Positions 1-7,246 are shown, counted from the first letter of the stretch. The stretch is DNA of 10,267 nt from an uncultured Acholeplasmataceae bacterium (GCA_937983315.1 CALKAH010000192.1:1-10267); one strand, 5' to 3'. The notes: generated by a model not told the origin, from the letters alone. Made by a program: numbers and translations.

Positions 1-62
1 TTCGCTTGAAGCGATGAAATGAATTTAAAATCTAAGAATGTTTCAATGTTCATGTGGTTCAT
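1..62 (-). CDS. 5' end of an unidentified gene, possibly an S9-family (prolyl oligopeptidase-like) peptidase; truncated by window edge
   Basis: Only the first 20 codons are inside the window. The ATG is preceded by a near-perfect ribosome-binding site (AGGAGGA, 68-74) at 6-nt spacing, so this is a genuine start. A second in-frame ATG at codon 4 is less well spaced. The peptide begins MNHMNIETFLDFKFISSLQA. A short 'xxFLxFKFxS' segment just after the start resembles the N-termini of bacterial S9 acylaminoacyl-peptidases, where it leads into the beta-propeller. That match is from memory of the family and rests on very few residues. The gene follows the M29 aminopeptidase on the same strand, with a terminator hairpin between them. 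Existence of the gene is fairly sure; identity is weak. Confidence 0.55.
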   Translation of the reverse strand, partial: MNHMNIETFLDFKFISSLQA

Positions 63-67
63 AAAAA

Positions 68-74
68 TCCTCCT
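68..74 (-). promoter_or_regulatory. Ribosome-binding site of the truncated left-edge gene
   Basis: AGGAGGA on the minus strand lies 5 nt before the ATG at 62. It is the main evidence that a real gene runs off the left edge. Confidence 0.8.
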
Positions 75-79
75 GAATG

Positions 80-105
80 AAAAAATGCCAAAAATGGCAT
101 TTTTT
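80..105 (-). terminator. Intrinsic terminator after the M29 aminopeptidase
   Basis: Ten-base-pair stem (81-90 with 95-104; core TGCCA/TGGCA) with a 4-nt loop and a T-run on the minus strand. It lies just downstream of the aminopeptidase stop and just upstream of the ribosome-binding site of the next gene. It may therefore be a partial terminator or attenuator rather than an absolute end. The symmetric A/T flanks mean it could also work in the plus direction, but no plus-strand gene needs it. Confidence 0.8.
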
Positions 106-113
106 ATAGTGAA

Positions 114-1349
114 TTAGATGACAAAATTACCGTGCTTAAAGACGTGCACAACACGACCGTCTTGAGTGAGTCCCGTAATTTCCATATCACGACTTCCAAA
201 CATAAAATCAGAGTGAACCATCGAATTATTGTAACCAATCTTTTCGAGTTCTTGAATGGGTGTATGAACTCCATTTTTGACGTTCATCGGATAAGCACGA
301 CCTAAAGCCATGTGACAGGATGCATTTTCATCAAAAAGGGTATTGAGGAAAAGAATGTTTGTATCAGAGATGGGAGAATCGTGACTAATTAACGCGATTT
401 CACCGATATACTTACTACCTTCATCGGTATTCAGCAAATTCTCTAGTGCTTCTTTTTCCTTTTTCGCATCAAACTCAACGACTTTTCCATCTTTAAAGAC
501 AAGATAGAAATCTTCAATCAATTTTCCTTGGTAGTTAAGAGGTTTTGTTGCAACAACTTTTCCGCGTGTTCCCCATTTATAGGGCATGGTAAATGTTTCT
601 TCGGTTGGAATGTTAGGATTAAAGTAAGCACCGTTGGTTGCATGTTCACCACCACCTGCCCAAACATGATTGTTAACAAGTTCAACAATTAAATCTGTGC
701 CCAAGTTATTTTTGAAATGAAGATGTTTAAAATTATAGGCATTTAACACTTGATTATGCTTGAGCAATACTTCATTATGTTTTTCCCATTCCTTAATGGG
801 ATCATTATCAAGTCTCACACGTGACGCTTCAAAGATAGCATCCCATAGTGCTTCAACCGCTTCTTCTTCGTTTAGTTTAGGAAAAACTTGTTTTGCCCAT
901 ACGGGATTGGGTGCAGCGATGATGGTCCATTGTGCTTTATTCCCCATGAGGTGTTCTCTAAAGAATGAGACAGCTTTTTGTGCAGCGATACCTTGACGTT
1001 GCGCTTTGTTAGGATCAACATCTTTATTCAGTCCTGGGATAGGTGATGTGATGGAAATAAAACATGCACCACGATCGACGAAATCACGATGTTGTTCGAC
1101 AATCCATGATGGAATCTGTTCGAGATTTTCAAGTGATTGATGCATCAAAGAACTCTTTGAAATATAATCATCACTCCACTGAACATAAACTTGGCTTGCT
1201 CCTGCAAGATAAGCTTCTTCACAAACTTCACGAATAATTTCCTTCGTTTCAGTCGTTCCACGAATGACAACGATCTGACCTTGTTGAACATTGACACCGA
1301 CTTTCACGGCAAGCTTGGCTAGCTTTTTGAGTAAAACAGGATTAGGCAT
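114..1349 (-). CDS. M29-family metallo-aminopeptidase (AmpS/PepS type)
   Basis: Predicted cytoplasmic aminopeptidase that removes N-terminal residues from peptides using a two-metal site. At 411 aa it has the usual length for peptidase family M29 (AmpS, PepS, thermophilic AmpT). The family's metal ligands are visible in order: E250 in NIPTEE, E317 in GEIALI, H346 in CHMALG, and H379 and D381 in VHSDFMFGS. The conserved WAGGGEHATNG region at 230-240 precedes them. No signal peptide or membrane segment is present, and the C-terminus (FKHGNFVI) is complete. The ATG at 1349 is preceded by AAAGGAG at 7-nt spacing; an overlapping ATG at 1353 is out of frame and too close to that site. It lies 33 bp downstream of the 7TM GGDEF gene with no terminator between, so it is probably the last gene of that operon. 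Its role is likely general peptide turnover; a link to c-di-GMP is not shown. The family call is very secure; substrate preference is unknown. Confidence 0.95.
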   Translation of the reverse strand: MPNPVLLKKLAKLAVKVGVNVQQGQIVVIRGTTETKEIIREVCEEAYLAGASQVYVQWSDDYISKSSLMHQSLENLEQIPSWIVEQHRDFVDRGACFISITSPIPGLNKDVDPNKAQRQGIAAQKAVSFFREHLMGNKAQWTIIAAPNPVWAKQVFPKLNEEEAVEALWDAIFEASRVRLDNDPIKEWEKHNEVLLKHNQVLNAYNFKHLHFKNNLGTDLIVELVNNHVWAGGGEHATNGAYFNPNIPTEETFTMPYKWGTRGKVVATKPLNYQGKLIEDFYLVFKDGKVVEFDAKKEKEALENLLNTDEGSKYIGEIALISHDSPISDTNILFLNTLFDENASCHMALGRAYPMNVKNGVHTPIQELEKIGYNNSMVHSDFMFGSRDMEITGLTQDGRVVHVFKHGNFVI

Positions 1350-1382
1350 ACATAAACTCCTTTATTTTTAATTTTTATTGAT

Positions 1383-2504
1383 TTATTCTTGTTGGTGATC
1401 ATTTTTCATTTCATACATGCGTTTATCAGCAATATTTAGAACATCATCAAAGCTCAAAACGTGATCATAGATGACATAACCTGCACTAAATCCTAAGAAT
1501 GGAAACTTTTGAAAAAATTCATCCTTGATAAATCGATCGTGCAAGTATTGAATCATTTTTTGAGGATCAGGTGTATCACTACCTTGACAAATTAAGAAGA
1601 ACTCGTCGCCACCTAAACGCGCAATAAATGCTTGCTGATGAAGATGACATTCTTTGAGTAGTTGAGAGAAACGATAGAGAACTTGGTCACCTGTTAAATG
1701 TCCGTAAAGATCATTCACTTCTTTGAAATGATCAAGATCGATCATCATGGCATGAAAATCCTTCTTCTCTTCGATGAGTGATCGTAAATGTAGTTCGAGT
1801 AAACTTCGTGAATATAGTTTGGTTAATTCATCAATATTACCTGATGTCGTTTCCAAGAAAAGATAAACTACCATGATTGCAAGTGTTAAAGAAGCCCACG
1901 TGAATAACAAATCTGGTAAAAATAACTGAAGAATTGAACTAACAAAAGGTAGAATCATGAATAATAACGTACCTTGTAAAACATGATGTTGAGCTTTCTT
2001 CTGATGTTTAAGAACAAGAAGAATAATATAGAAAAACATGGCATAAAAAATCAAATAAGGAATGAAGAACAATGTGGTTTTAATATAATCATTATCAGGC
2101 GTTGTATAGGAGAAGAAAACGCCTGTAAAAAGGTTATAAATCAATAAAATAGCTTGGACAAGGGTAGGATATTGATAATATTTTCGATTTTCAATGCGAT
2201 GCTTTGATAATAGTAGTTTATAATCCCAGTAAGATAACCATAATCCCATCAGAATGGTTCCATTGAGAAACAGGAGTGAATTTGAGGCTAAACCTAAAAC
2301 ATGAAAGAACGTTCCAGGTTTTCCCACGACATACCACATCAAGGACTCGAGGATAACCCCAATCAACGTCGAGATCATGATGATACGTAATAGACGTGAT
2401 GAAAAGGTGAAATGATCACGCTTGATCCTTGCGATGACCAACATGACAATGATTAAAATGGTGCTAAATAGTGAAATATCGAAAAATGCGATATTTTCTA
2501 ACAC
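1383..2504 (-). CDS. 7TM GGDEF protein, predicted membrane diguanylate cyclase
   Basis: Predicted to make c-di-GMP from two GTP at the membrane. The 373-aa protein has about seven hydrophobic helices (roughly 8-26, 38-60, 65-88, 112-132, 143-165, 176-197, 200-217). I do not recognise this sensor as a named module. A C-terminal GGDEF domain follows (about 222-370). It opens with DELTKLYSR, has the metal-binding segment MIDLDHFKEVND (D256) and an intact GGDEF at 298-302, so it should be catalytic. The residues that would form the RxxD inhibitory site read HQQA, so product inhibition there is not expected. The start codon is GTG at 2504, chosen because GAGGTG (2511-2516) lies 6 nt upstream. That site overlaps the TGA stop of the upstream GGDEF-EAL gene (10-bp gap), which points to co-transcription and coupled translation with a predicted phosphodiesterase. 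The sensed signal is unknown. Confidence 0.92.
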   Translation of the reverse strand: MLENIAFFDISLFSTILIIVMLVIARIKRDHFTFSSRLLRIIMISTLIGVILESLMWYVVGKPGTFFHVLGLASNSLLFLNGTILMGLWLSYWDYKLLLSKHRIENRKYYQYPTLVQAILLIYNLFTGVFFSYTTPDNDYIKTTLFFIPYLIFYAMFFYIILLVLKHQKKAQHHVLQGTLLFMILPFVSSILQLFLPDLLFTWASLTLAIMVVYLFLETTSGNIDELTKLYSRSLLELHLRSLIEEKKDFHAMMIDLDHFKEVNDLYGHLTGDQVLYRFSQLLKECHLHQQAFIARLGGDEFFLICQGSDTPDPQKMIQYLHDRFIKDEFFQKFPFLGFSAGYVIYDHVLSFDDVLNIADKRMYEMKNDHQQE

Positions 2505-2510
2505 TCAAAT

Positions 2511-2516
2511 CACCTC
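2511..2516 (-). promoter_or_regulatory. Ribosome-binding site overlapping the upstream stop codon; sets a GTG start
   Basis: GAGGTG lies 6 nt before the GTG start of the 7TM GGDEF gene. It shares two bases with the TGA stop (2515-2517) of the GGDEF-EAL gene. The arrangement supports GTG as the real start, translational coupling, and UGA as a stop in this genome. Confidence 0.8.
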
Positions 2517-4158
2517 AGTTTTCATGATTTTGTGTGACTTTGAGATACTCAATCACACGTGTTTGAGGCATAGGTTTACAAAAATAATAACCCTGTGCAT
2601 AATCCACGTTATACTTTTTGATCATATCTGCTTGTTCTTTGGTTTCAATACCTTCTGCAACTACGTTTAATTTCAAGTGATGGGCAAGATCAATCATATA
2701 CTTGAGGACATAAAACTCTTCTGTATCTTCTTTAATATTACTGATAAAACTGCGATCAATTTTAATGGTATCAATCGGTAAACGTTGCAAGTAAGTCAGT
2801 GATGAATAACCTGTTCCAAAGTCATCAAGTGCGATAGTAAAACCAAGTCGTCTTAACGCATTTAACACATGAATCGATTTCTGGATATCGCCAATGATGG
2901 CTGTTTCTGTAATTTCAATATTAAACTTTTTGCAGTCAATATGGTGATCTTCAATCCATCGAATCAGACTGCCAATAAATTTATCATTCATCAACATTGA
3001 TGCTGAGAGGTTGATAGAGATTTTAAAATTGCGCTTCTTTCCCCATGCGAGAAACTGATCAGCAGCTTCTTTGAAAACCCACTCGGTGATATCTTTAATA
3101 AAACCGTTTTTTTCTGATAACGAAATAAATTCAAGAGGTGGAATAAATCCCTTTGTCGGATGAACCCATCGGATCAGGGCTTCGGTAGCAACCGTTTTTC
3201 CCGTTTCAAGTTCAATAATCGGTTGATAATAGAGTTGAAACTCATTATTTTGAATGGCTTGTCTGAGTTGATTAAGGAGTTCTGTTTGTTGTTTAATGAC
3301 GGTGACCATTTCGTCATCAAAGATGACAATCTGATCTTTTCCTTTTGATTTTGCAATCGACATAGCGGCATCTGCATGACGCATCAACGTGATATAGTCA
3401 CTACCATGATCTGGATAAAGAGCAACTCCTCCACTAAATGTAATGAAAAAATCATCTTGTTGAAGGATATATGATTTACGAATATAGTTTAAGTAATTCT
3501 CAATCGATGGTAGGAAACTTTCGAGCTGTGTGATATCAAATATCGCAAGAACAAACTCATCACCACTCATCCGGGCGAGCATGTTCGGTTTTTCAATATG
3601 AGTACCAAGATCATTTGCAATCGCTTTGATCAATTCATCACCGACGGAATGGCCCTTAACTTCATTGATATTTCTGAATTCATCAATATCAAAATAGACG
3701 ATACCGATGATCGCATTTTCTTTCTTTTCTGCAATATAGCGATTGATTGTTTGTTCAAGCATAATGCGATTAGGTAATCCTGTTAATGGATCGTAATAGG
3801 CTAAATCGTACAATCGATCTTCAAGTTGTAACGATTTTTTATGTCCTTCATCAAGTTCAATGTATGCTTTCTTTAAGTCTAAGATCGTGAGTATGTACAT
3901 ATCCATTTGTCGATGAATTATATAATAGAAAATGATTGCAGTAAACGCAACATAAAAAATACCTTTGACGGTTTCAGCAATTTGATTCACTTCAGGATCA
4001 ACGAAGATGACATCAATGACCCAGTCGGAGAAAAGAATCCATGAAAAACCCATGATTAAGTAAATCACGATGATTTTAACAGCTGCATAGGTGGGATTTA
4101 AATGTTTTTCCAATGATGTTGCTGTATGTATAAAGGGGTCTTTTTTAGGTGGTTGCAT
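2515..4158 (-). CDS. Membrane GGDEF-EAL protein, predicted c-di-GMP phosphodiesterase
   Basis: Predicted to hydrolyse c-di-GMP to pGpG. The 547-aa protein starts with two membrane helices (about 27-50 and 64-82). Their FSWILFSD motif is a recurrent N-terminal anchor of bacterial signalling proteins. A GGDEF domain follows (about 112-282, YYDPLTGLPNR to KDQIVIF), then an EAL domain (about 290-540). The cyclase signature is degenerate (SGDEF, 198-202) and no RxxD site precedes it, so this domain may be weakly active, inactive or a GTP-binding regulator. The EAL domain looks fully competent: E326 in EALIRW, N383 in INLSA, E415/E418 in IEITE, D445-D446 in DDFGTGYSS, K466 in IKIDRS, E502 in EGIET and Q522 in QGYYFCKP. 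The ATG is preceded by GGAGG (4166-4170) at 7-nt spacing, and a TATAAT box lies at 4181-4186. It is the first gene of the probable operon with the 7TM GGDEF protein and the aminopeptidase. Activity is inferred from motifs. Confidence 0.95.
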   Translation of the reverse strand: MQPPKKDPFIHTATSLEKHLNPTYAAVKIIVIYLIMGFSWILFSDWVIDVIFVDPEVNQIAETVKGIFYVAFTAIIFYYIIHRQMDMYILTILDLKKAYIELDEGHKKSLQLEDRLYDLAYYDPLTGLPNRIMLEQTINRYIAEKKENAIIGIVYFDIDEFRNINEVKGHSVGDELIKAIANDLGTHIEKPNMLARMSGDEFVLAIFDITQLESFLPSIENYLNYIRKSYILQQDDFFITFSGGVALYPDHGSDYITLMRHADAAMSIAKSKGKDQIVIFDDEMVTVIKQQTELLNQLRQAIQNNEFQLYYQPIIELETGKTVATEALIRWVHPTKGFIPPLEFISLSEKNGFIKDITEWVFKEAADQFLAWGKKRNFKISINLSASMLMNDKFIGSLIRWIEDHHIDCKKFNIEITETAIIGDIQKSIHVLNALRRLGFTIALDDFGTGYSSLTYLQRLPIDTIKIDRSFISNIKEDTEEFYVLKYMIDLAHHLKLNVVAEGIETKEQADMIKKYNVDYAQGYYFCKPMPQTRVIEYLKVTQNHEN

Positions 4159-4180
4159 GATGGAACCTCCTTTTCTTCTT

Positions 4181-4186
4181 ATTATA
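4181..4186 (-). promoter_or_regulatory. Candidate -10 box for the GGDEF-EAL operon
   Basis: Perfect TATAAT on the minus strand, 22 bp before the ATG, lying between the MATE terminator and the gene. No good -35 exists at 16-19 bp; TTTACA is 21 bp away and TTGATA only 12 bp. The 14 bp TTTTCATGTATAAT recurs exactly in front of pyruvate kinase. Confidence 0.55.
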
Positions 4187-4218
4187 CATGAAAAATCCTA
4201 TCAATCGTGTAAACTTAA

Positions 4219-4241
4219 GAAAAAAAGCCATTATATGGCTT
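4219..4241 (-). terminator. Intrinsic terminator overlapping the end of the MATE gene
   Basis: On the minus strand AGCCAT-ATA-ATGGCT is followed by seven T residues. The TAA stop of the MATE gene (4231-4233) lies inside the hairpin, so the last codons double as the terminator stem. The stem is short but the T-run is strong. Confidence 0.75.
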
Positions 4242-5601
4242 CATTTTGTTGTTCAATCGCGAGGTTTCTAACCCAGTGTTCTTTTCGATAGCGAGATAGA
4301 CCAAATGCCATTTTGGGAATATCGAGTGATTGAACGATTAAAAACATGAGCGTCACAGGTAGTTGTGTTAAATACGCTAATAAAAGCGCGATGGGGACAG
4401 GTATGACCCACATGTATCCGGCATCCATCATAAATGTCGATCGCGTATCGCCACCTGCACGCAAGGTGAAATACATCGTAACATTGAATGAGAAAACAGG
4501 AATAAAGAGAGCATTGATCCGAATATTGAACTGAGCAATACTCTTTGTAACTTGTTCAACATCATAAATATTGAGAATGAAAAAAGATAAGATGAACAAG
4601 ACAAGACCGGCAAGAGCAGCGACTAAGACTGCTGTTGTGATGAGTTTCTTCGAGTTCTCACGCGCTTCTTCGAGTTCGTTTCTTCCAAGTGTGTTGCCTA
4701 CAAGCACAGCCACTGCAGTGGCAATCGCACCAAAAGTGACAAAGACAATTTGTGAAATAGCACTTGTGATATTCATGGCAGCGAGTGCTTGATCACCACG
4801 CGTTGAGTAAGCATGCAGAAAGACAGTTTGACCAGATGACCAGAATGCTTCATTCAAAAGCAGGGGAAGTGCCATAACGACAATACTTGAGAAGAGTTTA
4901 GGTTCAATCTTCAATAGATGACTAACCTTGGTATTAAAGATTTGACCCTTTCTTTCGAGAAGAATGATCACCAGGATAAATTCAACGATACGTGATGCTA
5001 GCGTTGCAATAGCTGCACCTTCAACACCTAATTTGGGAGCACCAAAGTTTCCGAATATAAAAATGAAATTCAGAAATGTGTTCGTCAAAATCGCTACAAT
5101 CGAGATAATCAATAACGGTTTAGTGACTCCTGTTTCACGGAATGTATTAGAGATTGCTACACTGATAATCCAAGGAAAAGCACTCCATCTTGCGTATGAG
5201 AGATAGGTTAAAGCAAGATCAATGGTAGTTTCGTTTTTGGTAAAGATCATGATGAGTGAACGACCAAATAATGAGAAAAGAACAAACGATAATAGTGCAA
5301 TTGAAAACCCGATTAAGAGTTTGAAGCGAAAGGTTTGTTTGAGTTTATCATAGTCTTTTGAACCGAAAAATTGAGCACTAAAAATCCCTGCGCCTCCCAA
5401 AGCTCCAAATGTGATTAAGATCACAATAAAGTAGAGTTGGTTGACAACAGAGACAGATGCGATTGCTTGTTCACCTAACTTACCCACCATCACATTATCC
5501 ACCAACTGAACAGATGTTGTGATGAGTTGTTGTAAAACGAGTGGTGCAGCAACGAGCCATAACGTTTTGTAGAAGGCTTTATCACCAAAATGTAGTTTCA
5601 T
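4231..5601 (-). CDS. MATE-family multidrug/toxin efflux transporter
   Basis: Predicted inner-membrane antiporter that expels organic cations, drugs or metabolites using an H+ or Na+ gradient. The 456-aa length and roughly twelve hydrophobic helices in two homologous halves fit the MATE family. The first helix carries the family-typical VDNVMVGKLG segment with its conserved Asp (D35). It is followed by FGALGGAGIFSAQFFG, and the second half has the matching FGAIATAVAVLVGNTLGRNELEEA. The ATG at 5601 is preceded by GAGAGG at 5-nt spacing. The gene stands alone, with its own promoter (TTGATA-17-TATAAT) and a terminator overlapping its stop, so it is probably monocistronic. No adjacent MarR- or TetR-type regulator is visible, and substrate cannot be predicted. 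The family call is secure. Confidence 0.95.
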   Translation of the reverse strand: MKLHFGDKAFYKTLWLVAAPLVLQQLITTSVQLVDNVMVGKLGEQAIASVSVVNQLYFIVILITFGALGGAGIFSAQFFGSKDYDKLKQTFRFKLLIGFSIALLSFVLFSLFGRSLIMIFTKNETTIDLALTYLSYARWSAFPWIISVAISNTFRETGVTKPLLIISIVAILTNTFLNFIFIFGNFGAPKLGVEGAAIATLASRIVEFILVIILLERKGQIFNTKVSHLLKIEPKLFSSIVVMALPLLLNEAFWSSGQTVFLHAYSTRGDQALAAMNITSAISQIVFVTFGAIATAVAVLVGNTLGRNELEEARENSKKLITTAVLVAALAGLVLFILSFFILNIYDVEQVTKSIAQFNIRINALFIPVFSFNVTMYFTLRAGGDTRSTFMMDAGYMWVIPVPIALLLAYLTQLPVTLMFLIVQSLDIPKMAFGLSRYRKEHWVRNLAIEQQNEAI

Positions 5602-5621
5602 ACGTACCTCTCAACTTTCAC

Positions 5622-5650
5622 ATTATAGCATGGATTGAAGCGATTATCAA
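5622..5650 (-). promoter_or_regulatory. Sigma-A-type promoter of the MATE gene
   Basis: On the minus strand TTGATA (5645-5650) and TATAAT (5622-5627) are separated by exactly 17 bp, with an extended -10 TGC directly before TATAAT. The implied start near 5615 gives a leader of about 14 nt containing the GAGAGG ribosome-binding site. It is the best-formed promoter in the window. Confidence 0.8.
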
Positions 5651-5664
5651 CGTTTGGTCATCAT

Positions 5665-5688
5665 AAAAAAAACCTGCCGAAGCAGGTT
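5665..5688 (-). terminator. Intrinsic terminator of pyruvate kinase
   Basis: On the minus strand AACCTGC-TTCG-GCAGGTT is followed by eight T residues. This is a textbook hairpin with a stable UUCG tetraloop, starting 5 bp after the stop codon. The MATE -35 box lies about 15 bp further downstream. Confidence 0.93.
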
Positions 5689-5693
5689 ATCGA

Positions 5694-7112
5694 TTAGGGG
5701 ATATCAATGATACGTAGTGTGTTGGTTGAACCATGTTTTTGAGCCCAACCTGAGGTGATAATGATTGTTGTTCCCGACTTAAATCCGAATTCCTTGGCTA
5801 CATCAATGGCAACTCGGTCATAAAGCGTCATATCGGTGACATTCGATTTAAGTGCTGAGAATACACCCCAATAGTATGTCAAACGCTGACAGGTTTTTAC
5901 ATTATCAGTCACTGCAATAATGGGAACAGATGGTCTAAATTTGCATATACGCTTCGCTGTACCACCCGTTTCAGTAAATGCAATGATGACTTCTGCTTTA
6001 CCTAATGCAAGAGCTGTTTGACTGACAGCAATACCGATGGCATCATTGACGGTCTGTTGTGATGATGCAATCGCGTTTTGAAGTTTTTCTTTGTAATTGA
6101 TGTGATCTTCAATCGCTTTTGCAATGGTATCCATGACAAGAACCGCTTCAACAGGATATTCACCCGCTGCTGATTCACCAGACAACATGATCGCATCAGA
6201 ACCATCTAAGATTGCGTTAGCAACGTCTGAAGCCTCAGCGCGTGTTGGACGAGGTGAATACATCATCGATTCCAGCATATGTGTTGCTGTAATGACGGGT
6301 TTACCTTTTTCGTTCGCCATCTTGATGATACGTTTTTGATAAAGGGGGACAAGCGATGTTGACACTTCGACACCTAAATCACCACGAGCAACCATCACAC
6401 CGTCTGAGACTTCTAGGATGGACTCTAGGTTATCCACACCTTCTTGATTTTCAATCTTAGCGATTAACTCAATACTGGTGTTACCACATGCTTTTAAAAT
6501 GTCACGAATCGCTAAAACATCTTCTTTTCTGCGGACGAATGATAAGGCAATCATATCAACATCCATTTTTGCAGAGAAGACGATATCATCGTAATCTTTT
6601 TTAGAGACGAATGGCATCGATAACTTCACGTTAGGAACGTTGACACCTTTTCTTGTTTTAATCGATCCCGAGTTATTGACTTCGCAAACAAGAATATCTC
6701 CTTTGTTTTCTAGAATGGTTAACTTCATTTTGCCATCATCAATTAAGAGATAGTCATCTTTTTTAATGTCAACAAAAAGTTCAGGACAGTCTATATGGAA
6801 ACGTTCACGATTACCTAAAATAGGTTCTTTATAAACCTCAACACGATCACCTTTTTTGAATGTCGCGATATCATTTTCAAACTTACCTGTACGGATCTCA
6901 GGACCTTTCGTATCAGCAAGAATACCGATATAGCGATTTTTTCGTTTCGCAATTTCACGAATCATCTGAACACGTCTTCCGTGTTCTTCTTGATCGGCGT
7001 GTGAATAATTTAAACGTGCGACGTTCATCCCTGCATCAATCATCTTATCAATCATTTCGGGATTATCGATGGATGGACCGATCGTGCAAATAATTTTCGT
7101 TTTTCTTTTCAT
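5694..7112 (-). CDS. pyk: Pyruvate kinase
   Basis: Glycolytic enzyme that transfers phosphate from phosphoenolpyruvate to ADP, giving pyruvate and ATP in the cytoplasm. The 472-aa protein shows the full set of family landmarks: TKIICTIGPS at 5-14, MNVARLNYSH (R33, N35, S37), LADTKGPEIRTG at 65-76, KIENQEGV with K219 and E221, ARGDLGVE with D245, and MLESM with PTRAEASDVANA at 279-300. E72 in TKGPE matches the position associated with K+-dependent enzymes. The usual ATQML reads ATHML here. The C-terminal domain ends at RIIDIP, without the extra PEP-utilizer-like domain found in Bacillus enzymes. The frame is open 10 codons further upstream, but the ATG at 7112 is chosen because GAGGAGG (7119-7125) lies 6 nt before it and the protein then begins as the family does. 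It has its own -10 box and terminator, with no phosphofructokinase gene beside it. Confidence 0.97.
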   Translation of the reverse strand: MKRKTKIICTIGPSIDNPEMIDKMIDAGMNVARLNYSHADQEEHGRRVQMIREIAKRKNRYIGILADTKGPEIRTGKFENDIATFKKGDRVEVYKEPILGNRERFHIDCPELFVDIKKDDYLLIDDGKMKLTILENKGDILVCEVNNSGSIKTRKGVNVPNVKLSMPFVSKKDYDDIVFSAKMDVDMIALSFVRRKEDVLAIRDILKACGNTSIELIAKIENQEGVDNLESILEVSDGVMVARGDLGVEVSTSLVPLYQKRIIKMANEKGKPVITATHMLESMMYSPRPTRAEASDVANAILDGSDAIMLSGESAAGEYPVEAVLVMDTIAKAIEDHINYKEKLQNAIASSQQTVNDAIGIAVSQTALALGKAEVIIAFTETGGTAKRICKFRPSVPIIAVTDNVKTCQRLTYYWGVFSALKSNVTDMTLYDRVAIDVAKEFGFKSGTTIIITSGWAQKHGSTNTLRIIDIP

Positions 7113-7118
7113 GTTGAA

Positions 7119-7125
7119 CCTCCTC
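7119..7125 (-). promoter_or_regulatory. Ribosome-binding site fixing the pyruvate kinase start
   Basis: GAGGAGG lies 6 nt before the ATG at 7112. It rules against the longer reading from 7142, which would place the candidate -10 box at its own start. Confidence 0.85.
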
Positions 7126-7140
7126 ATTACTCCAATTTTC

Positions 7141-7146
7141 ATTATA
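7141..7146 (-). promoter_or_regulatory. Candidate -10 box for pyruvate kinase
   Basis: Perfect TATAAT on the minus strand, 28 bp before the ATG, downstream of the HD-GYP terminator. No convincing -35 lies at 16-19 bp. The 14-bp element containing it is identical to the one before the GGDEF-EAL gene. Confidence 0.55.
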
Positions 7147-7216
7147 CATGAAAACAGCGATGAATGCTATGCACAAAACAGAGACGTAAACGATTTCATG
7201 TCTTTTTTATTTCATT

Positions 7217-7246
7217 AAAAAAGAAGTCAAGCAATGACTTCTTTTT
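7217..7246 (-). terminator. Intrinsic terminator overlapping the end of the HD-GYP gene
   Basis: On the minus strand AAGAAGTCA pairs with TGACTTCTT across a 5-nt loop, followed by a T-run at 7222-7217. The TGA stop (7227-7229) begins the downstream stem arm, so the last six codons form the upstream arm and loop. A/T flanks make it potentially bidirectional. Confidence 0.82.

Noticed and set aside
760..996. Plus-strand open frame inside the aminopeptidase gene
   Set aside because: It is antisense to a well-conserved gene and has no recognisable domain. Other plus-strand frames in the window were dismissed on the same grounds.
1383..4158. UGA read as tryptophan (mycoplasma code)
   Set aside because: The TGA ending the GGDEF-EAL gene sits in the next gene's ribosome-binding site and the HD-GYP TGA lies in a terminator, while tryptophans in these proteins use TGG.
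4214..4219. Single CTTAAG upstream of the GGDEF-EAL promoter as a second operator
   Set aside because: Only one hexamer is present with no partner 11 bp away. A few single copies are expected by chance in 10 kb, and another lies inside the HD-GYP gene near 8178.
7113..7142. Ten extra N-terminal codons on pyruvate kinase
   Set aside because: The GAGGAGG site fits the internal ATG at 7112, family members begin there, and the extension overlaps the candidate -10 box.
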